A stretch of DNA of 64,000 nt from Spirochaeta isovalerica (GCF_014207565.1 NZ_JACHGJ010000003.1:235944-299943); one strand, 5' to 3'; counted from the first letter of the stretch, positions 42,105 through 52,153 are shown. Made by a program: numbers and translations. The notes: generated by a model from the sequence alone, not told the origin.

Positions 42105-43592
42105 CTATCCGAGAGCCCTCTTATAGAAGTTTTTCATATCTTCAAAGAGAGCTATCCGGCTCGAAGCTCTGCCGTAGAACATATGTCCCCCGGGGTAGTG
42201 CCTGACAGTCAGTTTTTTCCTCTGATCTTCAGTGAGCTTCATCAGAGCGGCCAGCCTGTCCGTAGAGAAATAGGGAGTGACCAGATCGTAAAGACCATGA
42301 GTGATATACACTTCCATGTGGCTGTTAAGACTCATTCCATAGCGAAGTTCGTCGGTGGCTCCTGTCAATCCGTCGAGAGAGTGGCTTCTTGTATCGTCTT
42401 TCCAGCTCTGATTCACTTCCATGCTCAGAAGCTCGTAGTCTCTGTCTGTTTTCAAGCCGATCTGTTCCCTCAGCTGGCTGTTGATTCCCGCCGTAAAAAC
42501 ACGTGAAATGGTGTGGAGCGTCGGGTCAGGGCCGCCCAGCTCGTCGCGGTCCGGGAAGGGGTCGTCCTGGATCTGACTGATATCGTATAGTCCCAGGAGC
42601 TTTTTCTTCTCTCTCAGCAGGTTCTTCACAAAGAACTCGATGGATATCCGTCCGCTTTTTGCTTTTACCGTGGCCCGGGGCAGTCCGATATAATCGGCCG
42701 CCGTTGTAAGAACTCTGTTTCTGGTTGCCTCCGGATAGATTTCTCCGGCTGCCAGTACGGGCAGCAATTCTTTCAAGGCAAACTGAGCCGCCCGTTCGCG
42801 ATAGGCTTCATGGGTTTCCCCTTTCTGAATTTTTCGCGACAGGCCGTGTATCGCCGCAGCTTCGGCCATGGTCGGGAATGTATCGACCCAGGGGAGGGCG
42901 TCGTAATCGGAACTGTTGAGCAGGCTGAATTCCAGTGCCGGCGAAATCAGAACAGCTCCCGCCAATCCGATACCGTAGTCTTTCTGTGCCATCTTTGCCA
43001 GTTTGGCCACCCGGAATCCCCCGTAGCTCTCTCCCGCCAGGAAGACGGGACTCTCCCAGCGGTTGAATTGCGAGAGGAATTTGGCCATGAACTCTCCGAG
43101 AGACTCCAGGTCCCGCTTGACCTGCCAGTACTCCACATCTTTCTTTCCCTTCTCTTCTTCTTTTTCCTTTTTTTCATCGATCATCCGGCTGAAACCGGTT
43201 CCGACGGGATCGATAAAGACCAGGTCAGAGAAAGCGAGCCAGCTTTCGCCGTTATCTTTCAGGACATAAGGCGGAGCTGTGGGAAGACCGTCCTCCGTAA
43301 AATCCATTCTCCGGGGGCCGATAGCACCCATATGGAGGTAGGCGGAAGAAGCGCCCGGTCCCCCGTTGAAAACAAAAGTCACCGGACGGGGTGTTTTGGT
43401 CTCTTCAGTGAGGAAATAGCGGACATAAAACATCTCCGCTTTCGGCTTTTCATCTTTTCTGAGGACAATCCAGTCGGCTTCCGCTTCGTAATCAAAGGCT
43501 TTGCCGTCGGATCTATATGAAAAAAGGTTGCGGGAACCTTCCGGTTTTGTGTAATCGTTTTTCGTTGAGGGGGTTTTCTGTTCTTCAGACAT
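42105..43592 (-). CDS. Serine carboxypeptidase-like peptidase (S10 family)
   Basis: The 495-residue product has no signal peptide. It has Phe-Asn-Gly-Gly-Pro-Gly-Ala-Ser-Ser near residue 75, the nucleophile elbow Gly-Glu-Ser-Tyr-Gly-Gly near 190, the acid Asp in His-Gly-Leu-Tyr-Asp-Leu-Val-Thr-Pro near 435, and the catalytic His in Pro-Gly-Gly-His-Met-Phe-Tyr near 475. Together these are the S10 triad and oxyanion region. It should remove C-terminal residues or act as a related acyl hydrolase. AAAGGAG precedes the ATG. It is convergent with the epimerase gene, with 3 nt between stops. Confidence 0.9.
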   Translation of the reverse strand: MSEEQKTPSTKNDYTKPEGSRNLFSYRSDGKAFDYEAEADWIVLRKDEKPKAEMFYVRYFLTEETKTPRPVTFVFNGGPGASSAYLHMGAIGPRRMDFTEDGLPTAPPYVLKDNGESWLAFSDLVFIDPVGTGFSRMIDEKKEKEEEKGKKDVEYWQVKRDLESLGEFMAKFLSQFNRWESPVFLAGESYGGFRVAKLAKMAQKDYGIGLAGAVLISPALEFSLLNSSDYDALPWVDTFPTMAEAAAIHGLSRKIQKGETHEAYRERAAQFALKELLPVLAAGEIYPEATRNRVLTTAADYIGLPRATVKAKSGRISIEFFVKNLLREKKKLLGLYDISQIQDDPFPDRDELGGPDPTLHTISRVFTAGINSQLREQIGLKTDRDYELLSMEVNQSWKDDTRSHSLDGLTGATDELRYGMSLNSHMEVYITHGLYDLVTPYFSTDRLAALMKLTEDQRKKLTVRHYPGGHMFYGRASSRIALFEDMKNFYKRALG

Positions 43593-43711
43593 GTACTGCT
43601 CCTTTCTGTTTTGTACTAACGCTTATGTTTTAAACTAACTCTGATCACCGCATCAGGCAAGAAAAGAAACTTGCTGTCTATTGAGGGCAAAAGGGATTAC
43701 ACTGTTTTTGT

Positions 43712-45379
43712 ATGAAAAACGGAACAGACAGCCCCTGGTGGAAAGAAACTACGGTTTATCAGATTTATCCCCGTTCGTTTCAGGACAGTAACGGAGACGG
43801 GATCGGCGATCTGCCGGGAATTATCTCCCGTCTCGACTATATTAAGGCTCTGGGATTTGAAACCATCTGGATTTCCCCTTTTTTTGCCAGCCCCCAGAAG
43901 GATTTCGGATACGATATCTCCGATTATAAAGCTATTGCTCCCGAGTACGGAACGATGGAAGACTGCGACCGGCTTATTGATGAAGTCCACAGGCGGGGCA
44001 TGAAAATCCTGTTCGATATGGTTCTCAATCATACGAGCGACGAACACCCCTGGTTTATCGAATCGGCTTCATCGAAAGACAATCCCAAGCGGGACTGGTA
44101 TGTCTGGCATGACGGTAAAGGTCCGGGAAAACCGCCGAACAACTGGCTCTCCCAGGTGGGAGGCAGCGGATGGCATTTCAGCAAACAGACCGGACAGTGG
44201 TTCTGGGCTGCCTTTCTTCCCTTTCAGCCCGATCTGAATTACCGCAATCACGAAGTTAAGGAAACCATGTTCAATATACTCCGTTTCTGGCTCGACAAGG
44301 GTGTCGACGGCTTCCGCCTCGATATCATCGGCGCTATCTACGAGGATGAACAGTTCCGGGACAACCCCTTTTCTTTCCGGCTCCTGCCGGGACCGGAGAG
44401 CGGTGACAAGTTTTTCCGCTCGGTGGAGATGATAGAAAATCTGCCTGAGACGATTGAATTTGCCCGGGAGCTCAGATCGGTTCTCGATGAGTACGAAGGG
44501 CGTTTCCTCATTGGGGAAACTTTCGGGTCCCTTAAAGCCCTCAGGGATTTTACGGGTAGGGAGAAGCCGGACGGTCTGCACAGCACCTTCCTTTTCAAAA
44601 CCATGATGACGCCCCTGAAAGCCTCTGCCTTGAGAAAGCTGATCCGGGAGCAGGAAGAGACGTTTCCGGAACCGTGGATCCCCACATGGGTATACGCCAA
44701 TCATGACAGTATGCGATGTATTTCCCGCTATAAAGGTAATGAGAGGCTCCTCCGCCTTCAGGTTCTCCTTCAGCATACGGCAAGAGGGATTCCCGTAACC
44801 TATCAGGGCGAGGAGATAGCCATGAAACAGTCTCCCATAGGCCATAAAGACGCTCTGGACCCTGTCGCCCGTGCCTACCGATGGATGCCGGGTTTCCTTT
44901 TCAATTTTTTCAACCGCATGACCCGGGGTGCCATGAACCGCGACGGCTGCCGGACGCCGATGCAGTGGGACTCCGGTCCGAACAGCGGGTTTTCGCCTCC
45001 CGGCTGTGAGACATGGCTTCCGGTCAATGAGGATTACAGAATTTGCAATAGGGATCTTCAGCAAAATGACAGCGAATCTCTTCTGGGTTTTTACAGAAGG
45101 CTCCTCTCGCTCCGCAGAGGAGAAGAGGGACTTCGTTCCGGGGCTTTGATCCTTCCTCAACAGGAGAACGGCTCTGCGCTGCTGGTTTATGATAGAATCG
45201 GAAAGGAAAAAAAATTCAGAATGTATATGAATTTTTCCCCTGATCCGCAAACGCTTTCCGGGGTAGAAAGGGAAATTCCGATTCTCTCTACTGAATTCAG
45301 CAAAACGGGAAATTGCAATTTAACACTCCTGTCTCCTTATGAAGGACGGATTTACATCGTGGAGAAACATGGGATATAG
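43712..45379 (+). CDS. GH13 alpha-glucosidase / oligo-1,6-glucosidase
   Basis: The 555-residue cytoplasmic enzyme opens Trp-Trp-Lys-Glu-Thr-Thr-Val-Tyr-Gln-Ile-Tyr-Pro-Arg-Ser-Phe. Conserved GH13 regions appear in order: Asp-Met-Val-Leu-Asn-His-Thr-Ser, Gln-Pro-Asp-Leu-Asn, Gly-Phe-Arg-Leu-Asp (nucleophile Asp), Gly-Glu-Thr-Phe (acid/base Glu) and Asn-His-Asp. The region Met-Gln-Trp-Asp-Ser-Gly-Pro-Asn-Ser-Gly-Phe is typical of the oligosaccharide-active group. Length is normal. It hydrolyses short alpha-glucosides; the exact linkage is unresolved. No transporter gene is adjacent. Confidence 0.93.
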   Translation: MKNGTDSPWWKETTVYQIYPRSFQDSNGDGIGDLPGIISRLDYIKALGFETIWISPFFASPQKDFGYDISDYKAIAPEYGTMEDCDRLIDEVHRRGMKILFDMVLNHTSDEHPWFIESASSKDNPKRDWYVWHDGKGPGKPPNNWLSQVGGSGWHFSKQTGQWFWAAFLPFQPDLNYRNHEVKETMFNILRFWLDKGVDGFRLDIIGAIYEDEQFRDNPFSFRLLPGPESGDKFFRSVEMIENLPETIEFARELRSVLDEYEGRFLIGETFGSLKALRDFTGREKPDGLHSTFLFKTMMTPLKASALRKLIREQEETFPEPWIPTWVYANHDSMRCISRYKGNERLLRLQVLLQHTARGIPVTYQGEEIAMKQSPIGHKDALDPVARAYRWMPGFLFNFFNRMTRGAMNRDGCRTPMQWDSGPNSGFSPPGCETWLPVNEDYRICNRDLQQNDSESLLGFYRRLLSLRRGEEGLRSGALILPQQENGSALLVYDRIGKEKKFRMYMNFSPDPQTLSGVEREIPILSTEFSKTGNCNLTLLSPYEGRIYIVEKHGI

Positions 45380-45479
45380 TCGTATTCAGCTACCTGACCG
45401 GTGACACATAATGAAAGGGATAGGCCGGAAAGAGCGGCTCAAGCCGCCCGGGAACGCCTTTTGGATGAAGGATTGAATA

Positions 45480-46271
45480 ATGAAACCGCAAAACATACTC
45501 ATTACGGGAACGACGATCGGAGGCATCGGCTTTGAGGCGGCTCTTGAGCTGGCCCGGAGAGGGCATAAGCTCCATATAACCACCCGTTCCCTTCAAAGAG
45601 CCGAAGCTGCTGCCGACCTGATAGATAAAGAAACCAAAAAGTTCAGACCCGAGCCCTATGCTCTCGATATATCCGATTCAGTTTCTATAGATGAGTTAGC
45701 CTCGAAGATAAAAGATTCGGGTATAAAACTGGATATTCTCATAAACAACGCGGGGATTCTCAAACTCGGCCGTCATTACACGGCGGAGGGTGTCGAGCTG
45801 ACAAGGGCCGTCAATTATCACGGGACAAGAGATCTGACTGAAGCTCTTCTTCCCGTAATCAATGATGGCGGCAGGATTATTAATGTCTCTTCCATCGTAT
45901 CGGCTTACGGCAATAAGGAGAGGGAGAATTCTTCCGGTTTTAAAGCTTATTGCGATTCGAAGCAGGCACTGAATCTCTACACACAGGAACTGGCTCTCCG
46001 GCTGTCCGACCGCCGCATATCTGTCAATGCTCTTCATCCCGGCAGTTATATTTCCAATATCTGGAAGGGGATCTGGCCGGAAAGCCGGATCATGACCGCT
46101 TTAATCGGGCTGGTGGAAAAATCCGGGATGCTTTCAGTCAGAAAAGGGGCCGTTACCATGGTGTATCTGGCGGAATCTGATGATGTTGAAAAGGTGACGG
46201 GGGGATACTTCAAAAACCGGCGTTCCATTCCCTGGCCGAAAAACTGCCTTTTCGAAGGAGAGGCGATATGA
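45480..46271 (+). CDS. Short-chain dehydrogenase/reductase
   Basis: The 263-residue product has the Rossmann start Ile-Thr-Gly-Thr-Thr-Ile-Gly-Gly-Ile-Gly, then Asn-Asn-Ala-Gly-Ile near residue 83, Val-Ser-Ser-Ile, and the catalytic Tyr-Cys-Asp-Ser-Lys near 157. It is an NAD(P)-dependent oxidoreductase related to the retinol-dehydrogenase-like branch. Its stop overlaps the start of the flavodoxin-ferredoxin gene, so the pair is coupled and may share a redox pathway. The substrate is unknown. A GAAGGA ribosome-binding site precedes the ATG. Confidence 0.9.
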   Translation: MKPQNILITGTTIGGIGFEAALELARRGHKLHITTRSLQRAEAAADLIDKETKKFRPEPYALDISDSVSIDELASKIKDSGIKLDILINNAGILKLGRHYTAEGVELTRAVNYHGTRDLTEALLPVINDGGRIINVSSIVSAYGNKERENSSGFKAYCDSKQALNLYTQELALRLSDRRISVNALHPGSYISNIWKGIWPESRIMTALIGLVEKSGMLSVRKGAVTMVYLAESDDVEKVTGGYFKNRRSIPWPKNCLFEGEAI

Positions 46272-47044
46272 TGAGAATCAACGGCGTGTTCTTTTCTCCG
46301 ACCCATACGTCGGAAAAAATACTCAATGGGGTTATTGAAGGAATGGGATCTGATCCCTCTTCCATGGTGAACCTGACATACGAAGAGAGTTTCAGCGATT
46401 ACAAAGAAGAGGATATCGTCCTCTTTGCCCTGCCCGTATACAGCGGCAGGATTCCCGTCACGGCTTTAAACAGGCTGAACAATCTGAGGGGGAAGGGAAC
46501 CCGGGCGGTGGTGATCGCCGTCTATGGCAACAGAGCTTTTGATGATGCCCTTGCGGAGTTGAACGATGTCGTCGAGTCTCTGGGATTTTCCGTCATTTCA
46601 GCAGCAGCATTTATCGGCGAGCACTCCTATTCGGAGGAAAATTATCCCATCGCCGAGGGCCGGCCCGATCATTGGGATCTTGAAAAAGCCCGGGATTACG
46701 GAGTGAAACTGAGGGATATTTTAGCTGAGGGCAGAGAGGCCGGGAAACCGGATATTCCGGGAAACCGCCCCTACCGGGAAAGATCTCCTGAAAATTCCGT
46801 TCATCCTGTGACAGATAAAAATCTCTGCACGCTCTGCCTGGATTGTGTCGCGGTCTGTCCGACGGGAGCTATCGACAAATCGTCCCCTGCCTTGACAGAG
46901 GGAGACAAATGTATCAAGTGCTGCGCCTGTATTAAAATCTGCAGCGTCCATGCCAGAGCTTTTCACGATCCGGGAATGAAAGCTATAACCGAAAAGCTGT
47001 TCAATCATTTCCGTGAGAGAAGGGAGCCTGAGTTTTTCTTCTGA
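46268..47044 (+). CDS. Flavodoxin plus 2[4Fe-4S] ferredoxin fusion (EFR1-like)
   Basis: The 258-residue product has a flavodoxin-like domain (about 1-165) with Phe-Phe-Ser-Pro-Thr-His-Thr-Ser as the phosphate loop. It is followed by two [4Fe-4S] motifs: Cys-Thr-Leu-Cys-Leu-Asp-Cys-Val-Ala-Val-Cys-Pro near residue 185 and Cys-Ile-Lys-Cys-Cys-Ala-Cys-Ile-Lys-Ile-Cys near 217. In the second motif the last Cys is followed by Ser rather than Pro. It probably moves electrons between a flavin and iron-sulfur clusters. It overlaps the dehydrogenase gene by 4 nt; an in-frame ATG at 46271 is an equal candidate start. Confidence 0.9.
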   Translation: MMRINGVFFSPTHTSEKILNGVIEGMGSDPSSMVNLTYEESFSDYKEEDIVLFALPVYSGRIPVTALNRLNNLRGKGTRAVVIAVYGNRAFDDALAELNDVVESLGFSVISAAAFIGEHSYSEENYPIAEGRPDHWDLEKARDYGVKLRDILAEGREAGKPDIPGNRPYRERSPENSVHPVTDKNLCTLCLDCVAVCPTGAIDKSSPALTEGDKCIKCCACIKICSVHARAFHDPGMKAITEKLFNHFRERREPEFFF

Positions 47045-47050
47045 CTTAGC

Positions 47051-47851
47051 TCATCCGCCGGCGGACCGGTAGAATTTCAGAGCGTATCTCCAGAAGAGCA
47101 GTGCGCCGGCCAGAAAGAGAAAGCCCGCGGCAGGTGAAAACCATCCTGTCGAAGCCGCGCTTCCCCCGGGATCAGCTTTATTAATTATAATCAGGACCGG
47201 ATAATAATTGACCGCGGCAAGTGGTACGATATAGGTGAAGAAATAACGGAAAGGCGCACTGTATATTGATACGGGATACCGTCCGGTCTCCTGCCCGCCG
47301 TAGGTCAGGGTGTTCATAAGTTCCAGAGATTCAATAGTCCAGATGGAAATCCCTGCCTGGATTATCATTAGTCCGCAGAAAAGGGCCATGGAACCTGAAA
47401 CAGCCCATAGCAGGATCATGATTTTCAGAAGAGAAGGATTCCACTGGAGCTCACTCAGTCCGTAAATGAGAACCGCTGTTCCGACAATTAACCGACCGGT
47501 CCGTCTCAGAGAAAACTCAAAACCGAAAAGCTGGAGTTCCGTCGAACGGGGGCGGAGGAGAATCCTGTCCAGTTCTCCCGTCCGGATAAGCTGACCCGCT
47601 CTTTCAAAACCGCCTGAAATCATCTGGCTCATAGCGAAGCCTATGGAAATCATTCCGTAAAAAACGGAAGCTTCTCCCAGACTCCATCCTTTAATATTTC
47701 CGAAACGGTGGAAGAGGGACCAGACACCGGCAAATTCCGAACCGATTATCAGAAGTTGTCCCAGCATCTGCAGGAGAAAAGATTTTCTGTATTCCATCTG
47801 GGATTTGAGAGACTGGGCTGCGTATTGCCGCCAGACATATAAGGAATTCAT
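47051..47851 (-). CDS. ABC-2 type exporter permease, subunit 2
   Basis: The 266-residue product has about six hydrophobic helices. It has the features of the ABC-2 permease group that acts as a heterodimer with a similar partner (Arg-Thr-Gly-Glu-Leu-Asp-Arg-Ile-Leu-Leu-Arg-Pro, a common loop). It is the third gene of an ATPase-permease-permease operon, starting 1 nt after its partner. The substrate is unknown; relatives are often annotated as multidrug or polysaccharide exporters. It is convergent with the flavodoxin-ferredoxin gene. Confidence 0.82.
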   Translation of the reverse strand: MNSLYVWRQYAAQSLKSQMEYRKSFLLQMLGQLLIIGSEFAGVWSLFHRFGNIKGWSLGEASVFYGMISIGFAMSQMISGGFERAGQLIRTGELDRILLRPRSTELQLFGFEFSLRRTGRLIVGTAVLIYGLSELQWNPSLLKIMILLWAVSGSMALFCGLMIIQAGISIWTIESLELMNTLTYGGQETGRYPVSIYSAPFRYFFTYIVPLAAVNYYPVLIIINKADPGGSAASTGWFSPAAGFLFLAGALLFWRYALKFYRSAGG

Positions 47852-47852
47852 A

Positions 47853-48668
47853 TCAGCCTCCCTGGATTATCAGGCGCTTTAAGCCTCTGTTCACCATAAT
47901 CCTGCCGAGCAGGACAAGCGCGGCAATCCAGAAAAGCTGAATCATCAGGGAGCTGAAGACGGCCATACCCGACAGATCACCATTATAAATCCTGAAAGGA
48001 ATATCGAGCATCCCCCGGAAAGGGAGAAAAAGAAAGACAAGCTGCAAGCTCTCGGGAAAAAAGGGAAGAGGGATGATGATTCCTGAAAAAATCCAGACAA
48101 AGGAAGGCAGAAGCTGATCGACGCCTTCAGCGGAAATCGTCCAGAGTGCGGTAACCGACATCAGCACGGAGAGCGCCGCCGCCAGAAAAAAGGCGCTGCT
48201 CAGGGAGAGCATGAAGAAAAGGAAGACTTCAAGAGAACCGGGCGGCTTGAGGGCGATGTTTTCCAGCCCGATCCGGGGAAAGACAAACATTGTCAGGGCA
48301 ATCATAGGGGCAACCCTCAGAAAAACAGAGCCTGCCCGGACAGCCAGAGCTCTGAAGTACCAGAACAGATAAAGATCCACGGGACGGCTCAGTTCGTAGG
48401 CCAGATTCCCTGTGCGGATCAGCTGGGTGAGTTCCCGGTCGATGCGGAAGGGGAGAATCAGAAGAAGAGCCTGTCCCAGCCACAGATAGTCGATGACCTG
48501 ACTGAAATCCATGGGCTGCCGGCGGACAGAAGACTGAAAGAACCCTGTAAAAATCATCACTTTGATAAAACCGAAAAACAACTGGGTTCCAATGCCGGCC
48601 CAGGCGGCGGCCCTGTACTGCAGCTGAACCTGAAAATTGGCCTTTAAAACCGCGCTGTATGGACTCAT
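47853..48668 (-). CDS. ABC-2 type exporter permease, subunit 1
   Basis: The 271-residue product has about six hydrophobic helices and the same loop as its partner (Arg-Thr-Gly-Asn-Leu-Ala-Tyr-Glu-Leu-Ser-Arg-Pro). The ATG at 48668 overlaps the ATPase stop (ATGA). A longer in-frame reading, up to 48986, would run over the ATPase gene with poor coding character, so I reject it. Confidence 0.85.
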   Translation of the reverse strand: MSPYSAVLKANFQVQLQYRAAAWAGIGTQLFFGFIKVMIFTGFFQSSVRRQPMDFSQVIDYLWLGQALLLILPFRIDRELTQLIRTGNLAYELSRPVDLYLFWYFRALAVRAGSVFLRVAPMIALTMFVFPRIGLENIALKPPGSLEVFLFFMLSLSSAFFLAAALSVLMSVTALWTISAEGVDQLLPSFVWIFSGIIIPLPFFPESLQLVFLFLPFRGMLDIPFRIYNGDLSGMAVFSSLMIQLFWIAALVLLGRIMVNRGLKRLIIQGG

Positions 48669-49654
48669 GGCGAAACCTCTCCGACCTCTTTGTACAGCTG
48701 GGCTATGATCTCGTCGATCGGTACGTTTTCCAGGTAGATATCTTTTACCGCATAGCTGTCCATAAGCTCCCGGACCAGTTCGGCAGGGGATATGCTTTCG
48801 GGATCGAATTCCAGTTCCCACCGGTTCCCTTTGACGGAGAGGACCTTCGCCTTGTGGTGGCTCAGCTTCCGGCTCTCTTCCGTTTCTATGAGAAGCCGTC
48901 GACGGTTTGTCAGTTTTCTCCTCAGATCTTCGATTGTGCCGTCGAGATAGATTTTTCCCTCTCCTATGACAAGAACACGGCTGCACAGTGCTTCGATATC
49001 ATCCATATCATGAGTCGTCAGGATAACCGTGACCCCTCTTTCCCTGTTGATCCGCCGGATAAATTCCCTTATCGCCAGTTTGGACAGGGCGTCGAGGCCG
49101 ATCGTCGGTTCATCGAGGAAAAGAATCGGCGGACTGTGGAGCAGGGAAGCGGCGATTTCGCAACGCATTCTCTGTCCCAGACTCAGCTGCCTCACGGGGA
49201 CGGAGAGCAGGGGGGCCAGTTTAAGGAGTTCCGTCAGTTCCGCAACATTGCTGTTGTATGTTTCATCGGGAATCCTGTAAACAGCTTTGAGCAGCTTGAA
49301 GGATTCTCCGACAGCCAGATCCCACCACAATTGGGTTCTCTGGCCGAAGACGACGCCTATGCCGGAAACATGGGCGACCCTTTCTTTCCACGGAGTCCTC
49401 CCTTCGATCAGGCATTTTCCCGAATCGGGAGTCAGAATCCCCGAGAGGATTTTTATGGTTGTCGACTTTCCGGCACCGTTCGGCCCGATATAGCCGATCA
49501 TCTCTCCTTTCCCGATGGAGAACGAGATACCGTTCAAAGCGTGGATCTCCCTTTTCTTTCCTGAGAAAAGGCCTTTCAGAGCCCCTTTCAACCCTTCTGA
49601 TTTTTCGCTGATAAAAAAACTCTTCCGCAGGTTCGTTACTTCAATCTGAGGCAT
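48665..49654 (-). CDS. ABC exporter ATPase
   Basis: The product is about 329 residues. Walker A is Gly-Pro-Asn-Gly-Ala-Gly-Lys-Ser-Thr near residue 60, the signature Leu-Ser-Leu-Gly-Gln-Arg-Met-Arg near 160, and Walker B Leu-Phe-Leu-Asp-Glu-Pro, followed by an H-loop Thr-Thr-His-Asp. A C-terminal extension of about 80 residues follows, as in the DRA/Nod-type exporters. The ATG at 49654 has AGGAG 6 nt upstream; an upstream start 48 nt earlier lacks support. First gene of the operon with the two ABC-2 permeases. Confidence 0.92.
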   Translation of the reverse strand: MPQIEVTNLRKSFFISEKSEGLKGALKGLFSGKKREIHALNGISFSIGKGEMIGYIGPNGAGKSTTIKILSGILTPDSGKCLIEGRTPWKERVAHVSGIGVVFGQRTQLWWDLAVGESFKLLKAVYRIPDETYNSNVAELTELLKLAPLLSVPVRQLSLGQRMRCEIAASLLHSPPILFLDEPTIGLDALSKLAIREFIRRINRERGVTVILTTHDMDDIEALCSRVLVIGEGKIYLDGTIEDLRRKLTNRRRLLIETEESRKLSHHKAKVLSVKGNRWELEFDPESISPAELVRELMDSYAVKDIYLENVPIDEIIAQLYKEVGEVSP

Positions 49655-49936
49655 TCGCTCTCCTGAAAAGGGAATGGCTTCCCGAGTCTTTAGACGATGC
49701 AACTTGATCCTCAGAGGGGAAACATTGGTTGCGCTGATAGTGAGGTGAGGAGAATTGTAAAGGAACAGGAAAAATGGCGCAAGGGCTTTTTCGTTATCTG
49801 GTCTTCAAACCGCTCGGACATATCTGAATGCATTCCCGGTGCTTTGTTTAAGCCAATTGATATTTCGCTCGAAAAATATAGAGAAGAAGTAAAAAAAAAT
49901 AATAAAATGTATTAAAACTTATATTGAGGAAGTTAT

Positions 49937-52153
49937 ATGAAAATATCTATAAGAACAAAAATTCTGGCAATAAATATATTGATTACAGCAGTACTGCTCC
50001 TCTTTATCGGATTTTCCTATGAGAGGAGCCGGGCAAACAGTAGAGTTTTTGAAGATTTGATTAAGGTCTCCGCCGATTATAATACGCTAAGAGATATCGA
50101 AGTCGAGATAATTAATATCTGGCAATACCTGACTGATGCCAGTCTGACGGGCGACAGTGCTGTTATCTCAAACGAAGCGGCTGCGTCCCGGCGCCGGATA
50201 GGTGAAAAACTGTCTGAGCTTAAAAAACAGGAGCCTGAATTCGGATCCGCAATCGAGGCTGTTTCAAAATCACTGGACCAGTTCTGGAAAAGTGGCGTGG
50301 ACATGCAGAAAGCCTACGGACTATCCCGGGCTGAAGGAAACCGGTCCATGGCAAATTTCGACGGGATGGCCGATCAGATGCTTCTCAGTCTTGAATCCCT
50401 GTCGGAACCGCTGCGCACCAAAAGAAATAATGCTATAACCCTCTATTTCGGGAAGCTTACGGCAACGAACATAATACTGGTTGTCGGAGGGGGGGTACTG
50501 GCTGTCTTTATCATCCTGTCGGGTATTTTTCTCAGCCTTATTATATCTCGTCCAGTCAGGGCGGCGACTAGTTCCCTGGAGGATCTTGTCTCCAGCAAGG
50601 GGAACCTTTCATTTTCACTGGAACTGAAAAATCGTGATGAAATAGGAGATATGGCCTCTCAGTTTAATCTTTTCCTGGGGAAAATAAAGGAAATGATGAT
50701 TGCCATTTCTGAGATCGTCAACAAAAACAACAAGCTGGGAGCCCATCTCTCCGATGCCTCCAAACAGACGGCGAAATCCGTCTCGGGGATTGTTGAAAGT
50801 ATTTCCGGTATCCGTTCCAACAGCGAAAGCCTGGACCGGTCGATCCAGCAGGCTTCGGCGGCCATCGAGGAAATCCGCCAGTCCATTTCAAGCCTGAACA
50901 ATCAGGTGGAACAGCAGTTTTCGGCAATTGAGCAGTCCAGCTCTGCCACAGAGGAGATTATGGCTTCGGTGACCAATGTGGCGACCATTGCGAAAAACAG
51001 ACTGGCTTCCATGGACTCCATAGTCGCCCTGATCCAGAAAGGCGGGGAAAAAGTCGAGTTTACCAGTGAGATTATTCAGGAAATACAGAAGAACGCCGAC
51101 GATATGCTCGATATGATCGATATCATCAACAATATCTCCAGCCAGACCAATCTTCTGGCCATGAATGCATCCATCGAAGCGGCTCATGCGGGAGATGCGG
51201 GGCGGGGATTCTCCGTCGTCGCCGATGAGATACGAAAACTGGCTGAAGATACGGGAGAACATGCGGGCCGGATAGGCGAGAGTCTGAAATCCACCACGGA
51301 AAAAATTGCCGAAGCGACCAAAGCCGGAGAGGAAAGCGAAGAAGCGCTCAATGTCATCAACAATGAAGTCGGTCTTTTTTCCAATGCTCTCCGTGAGGTT
51401 TCCTCTTCCATGAATGAGCTTTCGGTAGCCAGTAATGAAATCCTCCACTCAGTAGAGACCCTTATGGATACGAGTGGCATTGTCCGCGACGCTTCCAAGG
51501 AAATGGACCTGGGGGCTTCCGATTCTCTCACGTCCATCCTGGAAATCAAGGAAATTTCCGCTCAGTCGCTCCAGAGAATCGCCGAAGTTTCCATTCAGAC
51601 AGAACATCTCAATTCCGTCTCCCTCCAGGTCGCCTCTTTCGGAAATCAGAATAAGTACAACAATACCCTATTGAGCAATGAGCTCTCACAGCTTGAGACA
51701 GGCTTTGTCGCCGATCAGGATACTGAGGTTCAGGTTGGGATCGACTGGTCCGACCTTCTTTCTGTGGGTATTGATAAAATGGATAGTGAGCACAAGGAGC
51801 TCTTTGTCCGGATTAACTCATTGCTTAAAGCTCTGATCTCCCGTTCCGGCGACTATAATATCGCGGAACTGGTGGGATTTATCAACGAGTACATCGACTT
51901 CCATTTCCGGGATGAGGAAAAGATGCTGGAATCGGTGAACTTCCCCCATCTGGATGCTCACAAAAAACTCCATAAGATATATGAAGATGAGTTTGATCAG
52001 ATCGAGAAGAAGCTGAGATCCGGGGCTTTCGATGCCTCTCTGCTAATCGAAATTCAGGATAAGGTCGTCAACTGGCTTCTCGATCATATTGCCAAGGTCG
52101 ACAAGAAGTACGGCGAGTATATCGCTGAGAACGGTTTGAATCCGAAACCCTGA
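49937..52153 (+). CDS. Methyl-accepting chemotaxis protein fused to hemerythrin
   Basis: The 738-residue product has transmembrane helix 1 (about 8-26), a four-helix-bundle-like periplasmic sensor, helix 2 (about 178-202), a HAMP domain, then a coiled-coil signalling domain whose tip reads [18 protein letters not shown]. A C-terminal bacteriohemerythrin domain (about 605-725) carries iron ligands in Asp-Ser-Glu-His, His-Phe-Arg-Asp-Glu-Glu, His-Leu-Asp-Ala-His and His-Ile-Ala-Lys-Val-Asp. Hemerythrin binds oxygen at a di-iron site, so this receptor probably steers motility by oxygen. CheY and CheD genes follow. Relatives include DcrH of Desulfovibrio. Confidence 0.93.
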   Translation: MKISIRTKILAINILITAVLLLFIGFSYERSRANSRVFEDLIKVSADYNTLRDIEVEIINIWQYLTDASLTGDSAVISNEAAASRRRIGEKLSELKKQEPEFGSAIEAVSKSLDQFWKSGVDMQKAYGLSRAEGNRSMANFDGMADQMLLSLESLSEPLRTKRNNAITLYFGKLTATNIILVVGGGVLAVFIILSGIFLSLIISRPVRAATSSLEDLVSSKGNLSFSLELKNRDEIGDMASQFNLFLGKIKEMMIAISEIVNKNNKLGAHLSDASKQTAKSVSGIVESISGIRSNSESLDRSIQQASAAIEEIRQSISSLNNQVEQQFSAIEQSSSATEEIMASVTNVATIAKNRLASMDSIVALIQKGGEKVEFTSEIIQEIQKNADDMLDMIDIINNISSQTNLLAMNASIEAAHAGDAGRGFSVVADEIRKLAEDTGEHAGRIGESLKSTTEKIAEATKAGEESEEALNVINNEVGLFSNALREVSSSMNELSVASNEILHSVETLMDTSGIVRDASKEMDLGASDSLTSILEIKEISAQSLQRIAEVSIQTEHLNSVSLQVASFGNQNKYNNTLLSNELSQLETGFVADQDTEVQVGIDWSDLLSVGIDKMDSEHKELFVRINSLLKALISRSGDYNIAELVGFINEYIDFHFRDEEKMLESVNFPHLDAHKKLHKIYEDEFDQIEKKLRSGAFDASLLIEIQDKVVNWLLDHIAKVDKKYGEYIAENGLNPKP

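Noticed and set aside
42105-43592. Possibility that the S10-type peptidase is secreted
   Set aside because: The N-terminus (Met-Ser-Glu-Glu-Gln-Lys) is hydrophilic with no signal peptide, and the AAAGGAG before it supports this start.
40665-43635. Exact 15-bp repeat GCTTATGTTTTAAAC at 40665 and 43621
   Set aside because: In a 64-kb window a few chance 15-mer matches are expected, the copies differ in orientation relative to their genes, and no palindrome is involved.
45411-45476. 21-codon mini-frame (Met-Lys-Gly-Ile-Gly) before the dehydrogenase gene, with a GCGGC-TCAA-GCCGC stem
   Set aside because: Too short, lacks a clear ribosome-binding site, and the stem has no T-tract. An attenuator is possible but not supported.
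48669-48986. Upstream extension of the ABC-2 permease subunit 1
   Set aside because: It would overlap the ATPase gene in another frame, and the product there is rich in Arg, Pro and Gly with no helices. The ATG at 48668 forms a normal ATGA overlap.
49697-49915. Possible 72-residue gene between the ABC exporter and the MCP
   Set aside because: No ribosome-binding site, no recognisable motif and AT-rich end; the region is more likely the promoter area of the MCP and exporter genes. Apart from this I see nothing definite in 49655-49936.
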